A stretch of DNA of 32,592 nucleotides from the NCBI RefSeq assembly GCF_026168755.1, contig NZ_JAPFDR010000035.1, positions 1 to 32,592 of the forward strand, in the 5' to 3' direction. The notes beneath the pieces were generated by a model. That model saw only the letters and a program-made list of their open reading frames with translations, did no database searches and was not told where the DNA came from. The DNA comes from Clostridium sp. (GTDB lineage: Bacteria; Bacillota; Clostridia; Clostridiales; Clostridiaceae). Below are positions 8,429 to 15,550 of the stretch, one piece after another (position 1 is the first letter of the stretch; each line of letters starts with the position of its first letter). The position numbers were made by a program, and so were the translations under genes.

Positions 8429-9580
8429 ATGGATAAAAATAATAATATAGAAAAAAGAATGATAGGTTATAATAGCTTTAAATGTATAGCTGATAAATGT
8501 AAATTTACATGTTGTTCTGGATGGGATATTAATATAGATATTAATACATATGAAAAATGGAATAAAGAAAAAAATAAATGTAAGGACATGTTAAATAAAT
8601 TAAAGTTTATAGATAACGATTATATAATTGTTAATAAGAAAACAAGCGATACATGCCCCTTTTTAGATAATAAAGGACTATGTGATATTGTAAAAAGTAA
8701 TGGAGATGAATATTTATCATTAACATGTCAAAGGTTTCCTAGGATAGAAAATACATTTGAAGGGATAAAGGAGCTTACATTATCATGTTCATGTCCAGAA
8801 GTAGTAGATATTATAGATAAAATTGAAGAGGAAATAATATTATTAAATTGTAATAATAATGATGATGATACTGATTTACCAATAGAAATAAAAATAAGAG
8901 ATACTATTATAAAAATAATTAAAGAAAAAAATCTAAATATTGAAAGTAAGCTTCTTATAAGTTATAGAATGTTACTGAATATTTTAGATAATGAAGAACT
9001 TACAGAAGAAATTGTTTTGAATGAACTTGAAAAGTATAATAATATAATTTTACAAGAAACATTACAAAATAAAAGTGATTATAATAAAACATTTAGAACA
9101 ATTAATAACTTATTTTTAGATATAATAGAAAATTATAAAGATGTTTCAGTATTGAAGAGTTCATTAAATTATATTTCACAGATTTCTATGAAGATTTATA
9201 AAGGAGAAATAAAAACTAGTGAATTAATAGAGTTATGGGATGAATTTATTGATTATTTTAGTAAGTATAATAAATTCATTGAAAAGTGCATTGTAACTAA
9301 AGTTTTAGGGAATTGTCTTAATGAAGACATAGAGGAAATAGCTATAAATTTAGAACTTATAATTTTAGAATTTGTATTATTGAGATATAGTGTATTTTTA
9401 AAAGTATTTTTAGGGGATAATGAAAACTTATTGCAAAATATAAAAGATTATATGGTAGTTTTTTCAAGAATTATAGGTAATAATTCTGATGCAGTTGTTG
9501 AATTTATTGAAGAGCAATATGGAGATATACTATTTACAGTTGAATATTTACGAAAATTTCTATTATGTGATTTTATATAG
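8429..9580 (+). CDS. FliB-type cysteine-rich protein (putative lysine-N-methylase)
   Basis: A 383-residue protein whose N-terminal 125 residues match the FliB / YkgJ-like cysteine pattern. It has C19, C24, C28 and C29 (CIADKCKFTCCSGW), then C76 in CPFLD, C85, C100 in the CQRFPR motif, and C120/C122 in SCSCP. FliB of enterobacteria is needed for lysine methylation of flagellin, and databases usually name this family flagellin lysine-N-methylase. No flagellar gene lies in the window, so the substrate here is open. The remainder is helical, acidic and rich in Ile/Asn. It has its own terminator and an upstream AGGAG, so it is probably monocistronic. The family call is firm; the activity is an inference. 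Confidence 0.82.
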   Translation: MDKNNNIEKRMIGYNSFKCIADKCKFTCCSGWDINIDINTYEKWNKEKNKCKDMLNKLKFIDNDYIIVNKKTSDTCPFLDNKGLCDIVKSNGDEYLSLTCQRFPRIENTFEGIKELTLSCSCPEVVDIIDKIEEEIILLNCNNNDDDTDLPIEIKIRDTIIKIIKEKNLNIESKLLISYRMLLNILDNEELTEEIVLNELEKYNNIILQETLQNKSDYNKTFRTINNLFLDIIENYKDVSVLKSSLNYISQISMKIYKGEIKTSELIELWDEFIDYFSKYNKFIEKCIVTKVLGNCLNEDIEEIAINLELIILEFVLLRYSVFLKVFLGDNENLLQNIKDYMVVFSRIIGNNSDAVVEFIEEQYGDILFTVEYLRKFLLCDFI

Positions 9581-9598
9581 AAATTGAAGTAGTTATAT

Positions 9599-9634
9599 AA
9601 AAGGCTCAAGGATTAAGTTGCTTGGGCCTTTTAT
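9599..9634 (+). terminator. terminator after the FliB-type gene
   Basis: AAGGCTCAAG (9601-9610) pairs with CTTGGGCCTT (9621-9630) with a single G-U, and the stem can be extended by two A-T pairs into the following T-run (TTTTAT). Confidence 0.88.
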
Positions 9635-9741
9635 ATTCATTTAAAAATTTCATAAAGAAAATATAGATGTATTTTTGTTTATAAAAATTAATTAATGTAA
9701 AATATAAATATAAGATTAAATAAATTTTATTAGGAGGACAT

Positions 9742-10353
9742 ATGGAGATATACACTATAGGACATTCTAATTATACAGTTGAAAAGCTTATTGATATGTT
9801 AAGGCATTATAATATTAATTGTGTAGTGGATATTAGAGGAACACCTTATTCTAAATATAATGTTCAATTCGATAAGGAGACTATAAGATATACTTTAAGT
9901 AAGGCAGGATTTATTTACATATATATGGCTAAGGAGTTAGCTGCTAAAAGAATAAACAAGCAATCATATAATGATGAAGGATATTCTGATTTTGAGAAAG
10001 TAATAAATGAAAATGAATTTTTAGAAGGAATAGAAAGATTAAAAAATGGTTGTAATAAGGGGTATAAGATAGCTTTATTAGGAGCTATGCAAGAACCTAT
10101 AAGATGTCATAGGTCTATTTTAGTAGGCAAAGCATTAAGGAAAGCTGGATTTGATGTTAAACATATATTAGATGATTATTCTATAGCATCACAAGATGAT
10201 ATAGAGCAAATGCTTTTAGATAAATATTTTAGTAATAGAAATCAAATGACTATTTATGATTTAATTGGAAATGTTCTAACTAGAGAAGAAATGATAGAAG
10301 AAGGCTATAGAATAGCAAATAAAGAAATAGGATATAGAATAGAGCATTTATAA
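9742..10353 (+). CDS. DUF488 family protein
   Basis: A 203-residue cytosolic protein of the DUF488 family. Its hallmarks are an N-terminal TIGHSNYT (residues 5-12), the VDIRGTPYSKYN segment (29-40), the helix beginning YMAKELA (61-67) and a C-terminal EPIRCHRS motif with Cys122-His123-Arg124. The length is slightly above the common 120-180 because of a C-terminal extension of about 50 residues that ends in a basic and acidic helix. The family's biochemical role is not established; the conserved C-H-R motif suggests a thiol-dependent active site, which is inference. AGGAGG precedes the ATG closely. It is flanked by terminators on both sides and is therefore probably expressed alone. Confidence 0.88.
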   Translation: MEIYTIGHSNYTVEKLIDMLRHYNINCVVDIRGTPYSKYNVQFDKETIRYTLSKAGFIYIYMAKELAAKRINKQSYNDEGYSDFEKVINENEFLEGIERLKNGCNKGYKIALLGAMQEPIRCHRSILVGKALRKAGFDVKHILDDYSIASQDDIEQMLLDKYFSNRNQMTIYDLIGNVLTREEMIEEGYRIANKEIGYRIEHL

Positions 10354-10357
10354 TATT

Positions 10358-10392
10358 AAAAAATCCATCAGATTTATTTTGATGGATTTTAA
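10358..10392 (+). terminator. bidirectional terminator
   Basis: AAAATCCATCA (10360-10370) pairs perfectly with TGATGGATTTT (10380-10390), with a T-run on the plus side and an A-run (T-run on the minus strand) on the other. It can end the DUF488 gene from the left and the AraC pseudogene from the right. Its right arm reaches into the stop codon region of the pseudogene. Confidence 0.85.
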
Positions 10393-10905
10393 TTTAATAA
10401 AAATATACTGGCTTTTATTTTTTGATGAGCTTTTCTATATTCAGAAGCAGACATATCAAAACGTTTAGAGAAGATTTTAGAAAATAATAATGGGTCATTA
10501 TAACCAACTTTATTTGCAATTTCTGCTATAGATAAACTAGTTTCTTTTAAAAGTAAAGAGGATTTATACATTATAATATTAATTAAATAACTTTGAGTAG
10601 ATTCACCAAGATGTTTAATAAACATTTTATATAAATAACTTCTTGTATATATGTATGAGATAAATTAGTATCACATTTAAAATCTTTAGGGAATTTTGAA
10701 TAGATAGTATATAAAAGCAAATGTAGTTTGCCTTTTTTAACTTATATGTTTTATTATCAATTTTAAAAATTCCACTACCTTTTGAAATATAATGTATGAC
10801 AGCATTTTTTACTACGTCATAATTATAACCAACATTTGGGGTACCTGGTTCTATTCCGCATTCATCTAAATTTACTTCAAAATTATTAATTTTATATTTT
10901 ACCAT
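10389..10905 (-). pseudogene. decayed AraC-family regulator (deletions and frameshifts)
   Basis: Three pieces of one AraC-type regulator are seen on the minus strand in three frames. From 10905 the first about 55 residues are a cupin sensor (VIHYISKGSGIFKIDNKTYK). Just after that the family pattern continues in another frame (10733-10628) as a linker helix containing LHLLLYTIYSKFPKDF and then HTYIQEVIYIK. From about 10630 to 10389 a third frame gives MFIKHLG, then the second HTH (SIAEIANKVGYNDPLLFSKI) and a SASEYRK end. Compared with a normal regulator of about 280 residues, roughly 85 residues of the sensor and about 25 residues around the first HTH are missing. The gene cannot make a working regulator. 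It diverges from a lacZ remnant, which suggests it once controlled that gene. Confidence 0.85.
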
Positions 10906-10957
10906 AAAATTTGAATTTTTTTCTTCTAATTATTTTGGAAACATTATAACATATTTT

Positions 10958-11027
10958 AGCGCTCTAACTCTATGTAAACGTAAAAATTTATGGATTATAA
11001 TATGAATATATTGAGTAAGCGCTTTCT
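10958..11027 (+). promoter_or_regulatory. promoter with two AGCGCT-centred operator-like sites
   Basis: A perfect -10 (TATAAT, 10996-11001) has a weak -35 candidate (TGTAAA, 10973-10978) at 17 bp. Two AGCGCT cores lie exactly 60 bp apart: one upstream of the promoter (10958-10963, context TTAGCGCTCTAA) and one just downstream of the expected transcription start (11018-11023). The second sits in AGTAAGCGCTTTCT (11014-11027), close to the catabolite-control cre consensus and also to LacI-family operators. This suggests repression by CcpA or by a LacI-type protein bound at two sites. It drives the lacZ remnant and, since no terminator intervenes, probably the GH170-PTS operon. Confidence 0.6.
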
Positions 11028-11044
11028 AAATATAAAAAAATATG

Positions 11045-11075
11045 TTTCTTATTCATTATTTTAATGAATAAGAAA
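11045..11075 (+). repeat. 14 bp perfect inverted repeat in the 5' leader
   Basis: TTTCTTATTCATTA (11045-11058) and TAATGAATAAGAAA (11062-11075) are perfect complements around a TTT loop. The right arm abuts the ribosome site (GGTGATT) of the lacZ remnant. With no U-tract it is not a terminator. It could be a leader hairpin that protects or regulates the mRNA, or a protein-binding palindrome. Confidence 0.65.
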
Positions 11076-11086
11076 GGTGATTAAAG

Positions 11087-11248
11087 GTGTTATTAAACTC
11101 ATATCATGAAGATATTTCTTCTTTACATATAAATATGATGCCTCGAAGAAGCTATTATATTCCATTTGAAAATATTAATGAAGCTATTAAAAATACAAAT
11201 AGAGAAGAGCAAAAAAGATTTAATTCATTAAATGGAGTAAGGAAATAA
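11087..11248 (+). pseudogene. truncated N-terminus of a GH2 beta-galactosidase (lacZ remnant)
   Basis: An open frame of 53 codons from GTG 11087, behind a good ribosome site (AAAGGTGATT), to TAA at 11246-11248. The translation contains SYHEDISSLHINMMPRRSYY, then IPFENINEA and finally RFNSLNG, the characteristic N-terminal segment of clostridial/firmicute GH2 beta-galactosidases, in which SLNG is normally followed by W-K-F. Here it reads SLNGVRK and stops, and none of the following about 950 residues is present before the next gene at 11296. It therefore looks like a large deletion that left the promoter, leader and first 50 codons. An alternative is that it now acts only as a leader peptide for the downstream operon. 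Confidence 0.72.
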
Positions 11249-11295
11249 ATTTTTAGTTTTATTTAAGATTTGAGTAAAAATAAGGGGGATTTGAA

Positions 11296-12396
11296 ATGAC
11301 ACGACTTGGAATTTCTATATATCCAGAACATTCAACAAAAGAAAAAGATATTGAATATATTCGATTAGCAGGAAAATATGGATTTAAAAGAGTATTTACA
11401 TGCTTATTGAGTATAGGTAAAAAAACAAAGTCAGAGTTGATAGAGGAATTTAGAGAGTTAATTGATGTTGCACATGAAGAGGGGATGGAAGTAATACTTG
11501 ATGTTAATCCAAATGTATTTAAAGAGTTAAATGTATCTTATGATAATTTATCTTTATTTAATGAAATACATGCAGATGGAATACGATTAGACGAAGGGTT
11601 TGATGGAGTAAAGGAAAGTCTAATGACATATAACGATAATGGATTAAAAATAGAGTTAAATGCAAGTTCAGGAAGAGGTTACTTAGATAATGTAATGAGT
11701 AATTTTCCTAACAAAGATAGGATTATTACTTGTCATAATTTTTATCCACAAAGATTTACAGGGCTAAGTTTAGAGCATTTTAATAATTGTAATGAAGCTA
11801 TGAAGGAGTATGATTTACATACAGCAGCATTTGTATCTAGCAATAATGAAAATACTTTTGGGCCTTGGCCAGTAAAAGAAGGATTATGTACATTAGAAAT
11901 GCATCGTGATTTACCTATAGATTTACAAGTAAGACATCTGTATGCAACTAGAATGGTTGATGATATCATAATTGGAAATGCTTATGCTTCTGAAGAAGAG
12001 TTAAAATCATGTGCTGATATTAAACCTGGGATTTTAACATTTGGAATTGAGTTAGACAAGGAGTTAGCTTCAATTGAACATGAAATTTTATATTATAAGC
12101 AAAATCATGCTAATAGAGGAGATGTTAGCGAATATATGGCTCGTTCTAGTAATCCAAGAGTAACATTTGCTAATGAAAGTATTCCAAAGGCAAATACTGT
12201 TGATATGAAAAGAGGAGATGTTGTTATATTAAATGACGAATATTCAAGATATAAGGGTGAGCTTCATATTGTACTAAAGGATATGCCTAATGATAGAAGA
12301 AAAAATGTAATTGGTCATATACCAGAAGAAGAGTTATTTTTACTTGATTATATGGAGCCAAGAAAAATATTTACATTTAAAAAAGATTTTAAATAA
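11296..12396 (+). CDS. DUF871 / GH170 family, MupG-like 6-phospho-glycosidase
   Basis: A 366-residue protein of the DUF871 family: an N-terminal TIM-barrel (residues 1-about 240) beginning TRLGISIYPEHSTKEKDIEY and a C-terminal beta-rich domain (about 250-366) ending in a LDYMEPRKIF motif. The one characterised group, MupG of Staphylococcus aureus (CAZy GH170), cleaves MurNAc-6-phosphate-GlcNAc inside the cell. Conserved-looking barrel segments include LDVNP (residues 73-77), GIRLDEGF and HNFYP. It is the first complete gene of an operon with a complete lactose-family PTS, so it probably hydrolyses the 6-phospho-disaccharide imported by that PTS. MurNAc-GlcNAc is not proven as substrate: no MurQ/MurP-type gene is beside it. 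GGGGGAT precedes the ATG. Confidence 0.85.
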   Translation: MTRLGISIYPEHSTKEKDIEYIRLAGKYGFKRVFTCLLSIGKKTKSELIEEFRELIDVAHEEGMEVILDVNPNVFKELNVSYDNLSLFNEIHADGIRLDEGFDGVKESLMTYNDNGLKIELNASSGRGYLDNVMSNFPNKDRIITCHNFYPQRFTGLSLEHFNNCNEAMKEYDLHTAAFVSSNNENTFGPWPVKEGLCTLEMHRDLPIDLQVRHLYATRMVDDIIIGNAYASEEELKSCADIKPGILTFGIELDKELASIEHEILYYKQNHANRGDVSEYMARSSNPRVTFANESIPKANTVDMKRGDVVILNDEYSRYKGELHIVLKDMPNDRRKNVIGHIPEEELFLLDYMEPRKIFTFKKDFK

Positions 12397-12425
12397 GAAT
12401 ATAAGAAAGAGAGTGAGAGAGTAAT

Positions 12426-12746
12426 ATGAAAAAGATATATTTATTTTGTAGCGCTGGAATGTCAACAAGTATGTTAGCTAATATTATGCAAAAGGTTGCT
12501 GATTCACATAAGCTTCCATTAGAAGTTAAGGCTTTCCCTGATAGCAAAATAGATGAAATTGTTGAAGAAAAGCACCCTGATGTAATTTTATTAGGACCTC
12601 AAGTAAAGTATAGATATAAAGAAATTTCAAGTCGTTATGAAAATACAGGAGTTCCAATTGAAGTAATTAATTCTGATGATTATGGAATGATGGATGGAGA
12701 AAAGATATTAAAACATGCAATAAAACTTATAAAGAAGAGTAAATAG
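12426..12746 (+). CDS. PTS EIIB, lactose/cellobiose family
   Basis: A 106-residue cytoplasmic phosphocarrier. It opens KKIYLFCSAGMSTSMLA, with Cys8 in the phosphate-binding P-loop that typifies cellobiose/chitobiose-type EIIB. The rest follows the Rossmann-like fold, with VILLGPQVKYRYKEI in the middle. It takes phosphate from the EIIA at 14109-14450 and passes it to the sugar bound by the EIIC at 12766-14094. It lies 29 nt after the GH170 gene, with GAGAGAG before its start. Confidence 0.95.
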   Translation: MKKIYLFCSAGMSTSMLANIMQKVADSHKLPLEVKAFPDSKIDEIVEEKHPDVILLGPQVKYRYKEISSRYENTGVPIEVINSDDYGMMDGEKILKHAIKLIKKSK

Positions 12747-12765
12747 AAAGAGAGGTAGTTTATTA

Positions 12766-14094
12766 ATGTTAGATAAATTAGAATCAATTTTTATACCTCT
12801 TGCTGAAAAAATAGGGAAAAATAAATATTTAACTTCTATTAGAGATGGTTTTTTACTTACAACACCATTATTAATTATAGGGTCATTTTTCTTACTTATT
12901 GCAAATTTTCCTATTGTAGGATGGACAGAGTTTTGGGCAAGATTTTTTGGTGAAAATTGGACAGCCTATATGGCTAAGCCGACAAATGCAACATTTGATA
13001 TTATGGCTATTTTAGCTGTAATAGGGATTGCATATTCTTTTGCTAGAGAGTTAAAGGTAGATAAATTATCAGGAGCTGCTGTAGCTTTAGTATCATGGTT
13101 TATCTTAATGCCGTATAAGGTTTCAGATGGTACTACAACTTTATCAGGAATTCCATTAGACTGGATTGGGTCTAAAGGGATATTCATAGGGATAATAACT
13201 ACATTTGTATCAATACACATATATGCATGGGTAATTAAAAAAGGATGGATAATTAAAATGCCTAAGGGGGTTCCACCAGCAGTTTCTCAATCATTTGCAG
13301 CGTTACTTCCTTCAGCCGTAGTTTTAACTATATTCTTTTTAATTAATAGTTTATTAGCACTTACACCATATAATAATGCATTTGAATTTATATTTAGGTT
13401 CTTACAACAACCACTTTTAGTTTTAGGAAATACATTAGGTGCAGTTATAGTTGCTATGGGATTTCAGCATTTTTTCTGGTTCTTTGGAATAAATGGTGGA
13501 TCTATTGTTGGTAGCATAATGCAACCAATATTAACTCCTCTTTCAATTGAAAATTTAGCTGCGTATCAAGCAGGAACTACAATTCCAAATGTAATAAATC
13601 AACAGTTTTATGATTTATTCACTACATTTGGAGGTGCAGGGTCAACTTTATCAATGTTAATTGCAATGATTATTTTATGTAAATCAAAGCGTATTAAGAA
13701 TTTAAGTAAAATTTCAGTTGTACCTGCATTGTTTGGAATAAATGAACCTGTTGTATTTGGATTACCTATAGTATTAAATCCAACAATTTTAATTCCATTT
13801 TTATTAACACCACTTGTAAATATTGTAATATCATATTTTTCAATGGTTAGTGGGTTAGTTCCATTTACTAGTGGGATAAGTATACCTTGGACAACACCTG
13901 TTATTGTATCTGGATTCTTGACAACAGGGTGGAGAGGAGCAGTTCTTCAATTAATTCTTGTAATTATAGGTGTATTTATTTATATGCCATTTGTAAAGAT
14001 GATGGATAAGCAATATCAAAATGAAGAATTAAAAGCAGATGATAGTTCAGACGATGATATTTCTCTTGATGATTTATCATTTGATGATTTATAG
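12766..14094 (+). CDS. PTS EIIC permease, lactose/cellobiose family
   Basis: A 442-residue membrane permease of the cellobiose/chitobiose EIIC group. It opens LDKLESIFIPLAEKIGKNKY and has about ten hydrophobic segments. Family landmarks are visible: the FQHFFWFFGINGGSIVGSIM stretch (about 228-247), PALFGINEPVVFGLPIVLNP (about 320-339) and an IPWTTPVI segment near the end. The last 25 residues are strongly acidic (DDSSDDDISLDDLSFDDL), a soluble tail that I have a sense of having seen in related permeases. AGAGAGGTAG precedes the ATG. Substrate specificity within the family (cellobiose, chitobiose, lactose or others) cannot be read from sequence by eye. Confidence 0.93.
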   Translation: MLDKLESIFIPLAEKIGKNKYLTSIRDGFLLTTPLLIIGSFFLLIANFPIVGWTEFWARFFGENWTAYMAKPTNATFDIMAILAVIGIAYSFARELKVDKLSGAAVALVSWFILMPYKVSDGTTTLSGIPLDWIGSKGIFIGIITTFVSIHIYAWVIKKGWIIKMPKGVPPAVSQSFAALLPSAVVLTIFFLINSLLALTPYNNAFEFIFRFLQQPLLVLGNTLGAVIVAMGFQHFFWFFGINGGSIVGSIMQPILTPLSIENLAAYQAGTTIPNVINQQFYDLFTTFGGAGSTLSMLIAMIILCKSKRIKNLSKISVVPALFGINEPVVFGLPIVLNPTILIPFLLTPLVNIVISYFSMVSGLVPFTSGISIPWTTPVIVSGFLTTGWRGAVLQLILVIIGVFIYMPFVKMMDKQYQNEELKADDSSDDDISLDDLSFDDL

Positions 14095-14108
14095 GAGGTA
14101 TAAGCTAT

Positions 14109-14450
14109 ATGGAAAGTTTAGAAATGCTTTGTGTACAGATTATTTCTAATGTAGGTTTAGCAAGGTCAAATTATATTGAGGCAATTAATAAAGCTAGAGA
14201 AGAGGATTTTAAAGGTGCAGAAGAATGTATTGCTAGTGGTAAGGAAAAGTTTTTAAAAGGGCATGAACTTCATTTAGAACTTTTTAAAAATGAGGAAAAT
14301 AGCAATATGTCTATAAGCACTTCAGTTTTATTAATGCATGCAGAAGATCAGCTTATGAGTGCAGAAGGTTTTAAGATTATAGCTGAGGAGTTAATAGAAA
14401 GTTATAAAAGAATTAATAATCTTGAAAAAATAATAAAATGTGAAAGTTAA
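14109..14450 (+). CDS. PTS EIIA, lactose/cellobiose family
   Basis: A 113-residue helical phosphocarrier of the EIIA-Lac type. The phosphorylated histidine is His77 in LLMHAEDQLMS, matching the HAEDHLM-type motif at residue 78 of known family members. The N-terminal helix with IISNVGLARSNYIEAI is typical. It accepts phosphate from HPr and donates it to EIIB Cys8. It starts 14 nt after the EIIC stop, so the operon order is GH170, EIIB, EIIC, EIIA, and it ends before a terminator at 14539. Confidence 0.95.
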   Translation: MESLEMLCVQIISNVGLARSNYIEAINKAREEDFKGAEECIASGKEKFLKGHELHLELFKNEENSNMSISTSVLLMHAEDQLMSAEGFKIIAEELIESYKRINNLEKIIKCES

Positions 14451-14530
14451 TAAATTATATTGTAAAATAACTAATATAAAATATTTAGTAGAAATTTTAA
14501 GAGATAATTCTGAAATAAAGATGAAATATT

Positions 14531-14576
14531 AAAAAAAAGGTGATTTCTAAATTAAATAGAAATCACCCTTTTAAAT
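14531..14576. terminator. bidirectional terminator between the PTS operon and the methyltransferase
   Basis: GGTGATTTCTA (14539-14549) and TAGAAATCACC (14557-14567) pair perfectly around AATTAAA. On the plus side CTTTTAAATT follows. On the minus side eight As (14531-14538) give a perfect U8 tract, so it is strongest for the minus-strand gene ending at 14621. Confidence 0.88.
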
Positions 14577-14620
14577 TGGATTAATTGTAATACTTAATCT
14601 ATAGTTAGTATATATATAAT

Positions 14621-15229
14621 TTAATTAGGTAATGTATAAATAGAAAATTTTTGACGTTTATCAATTAAGTAAAGATTATGTACTGGGATTTCTTGTTTTA
14701 AAGTTAGCGCTGTATAATTTTCTAAGTAATTTATATACTCTTCAGAAGGATAGTAAAATATCAAATCTATTTCTCTAGGAAATTCTTCTACTGAAATTAA
14801 AATATTATTTAAAACTTTAATAAATAATTGTAGTGAAAAAGGGTTAAAGAAATAGAATTTGTTATCTAATGGTGATACTTTATAATTTTCTGCAAATATA
14901 TTTAAAAAGTTAATTTTTTCTCTTGGTTTTGAGAATGATTTAAAGTAACTTTTTTTATTGTTTTCACATATGTCATGGTAATTATTGTTCATTTCTATTC
15001 CAGTAACATATGAGTTATAATAATAGTTTATATAAAATGCTAATCTTCCTTTCCCACATCCAAAGTCTACTAAATGACCTGAATTATTTAGAGTGTACTC
15101 TTTAAATAGTGACTCTAATGCCATATAAGATGTAGCTTCATATCTATTATAATGATGAGATTCGTAAAATCCTTGTTGTTCTCCGGTTGTTCTTATATTA
15201 AGTAATCTTTCATAATGTATATCATCCAT
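14621..15229 (-). CDS. class I SAM-dependent methyltransferase
   Basis: A 202-residue cytosolic protein. Motif I is LVDFGCGKGRLAFY (53-66). E79 in TGIEMN is the acidic end of strand 2, which binds the ribose of S-adenosylmethionine, and YFFNPFS (about 126-132) fills the position of the catalytic motif IV. The C-terminal part has the strand pattern of the Rossmann-type fold. The target (small molecule, protein or RNA) is not recognised. AAGGAGATT precedes the start on the minus strand. It is a lone gene convergent with the PTS operon and divergent from prs. Confidence 0.85.
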   Translation of the reverse strand: MDDIHYERLLNIRTTGEQQGFYESHHYNRYEATSYMALESLFKEYTLNNSGHLVDFGCGKGRLAFYINYYYNSYVTGIEMNNNYHDICENNKKSYFKSFSKPREKINFLNIFAENYKVSPLDNKFYFFNPFSLQLFIKVLNNILISVEEFPREIDLIFYYPSEEYINYLENYTALTLKQEIPVHNLYLIDKRQKFSIYTLPN

Positions 15230-15550
15230 AATTAATCTCCTTATTATTTATAATTTTAAATAAACTATTTATACATTATATCAAATATATATTAAAAAAT
15301 ATTTATTCCTAAGTTTTATGGATAATTAGCAAAATTTAAAAAAATATGTGTAAAGATTAGTAGAATTTAACGAAAATAAGATAAAAGCTATAATAAAGTA
15401 GAATATTTTTATATAGCTATTTATTAATATTCGGCTTTGGTATATACTATTAATGAGTGGAATTTTATAAATAGATGATACGCTATATACTGTATAGTAT
15501 ATATTATTAAATTTGAATCTTTGAAATTTTAATGTAAAGGGGAAAGTTTG
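15230..15550. promoter_or_regulatory. divergent intergenic region with 8 bp inverted repeat
   Basis: No ORF is supported here. The stretch separates the minus-strand methyltransferase from prs and is extremely AT-rich. One palindrome stands out: TATATACT (15484-15491), GTAT, AGTATATA (15496-15503), with a partial copy (TATATACTATT) near 15440. Either could be a promoter-associated operator for prs. No clear -35/-10 pair could be chosen. AAAGGGG before 15551 is the prs ribosome site. Confidence 0.4.

Noticed and set aside
10389..10905. Two separate small genes (78 and 92 codons)
   Set aside because: Together with a third frame between them they make one AraC regulator with missing pieces. The first starts in the middle of a HTH domain and lacks a ribosome site, so they are pieces of one pseudogene.
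11296..12396. Firm assignment as MurNAc-6P-GlcNAc hydrolase MupG
   Set aside because: The family is right but the transporter type and lack of murQ/murP neighbours do not support naming the substrate.
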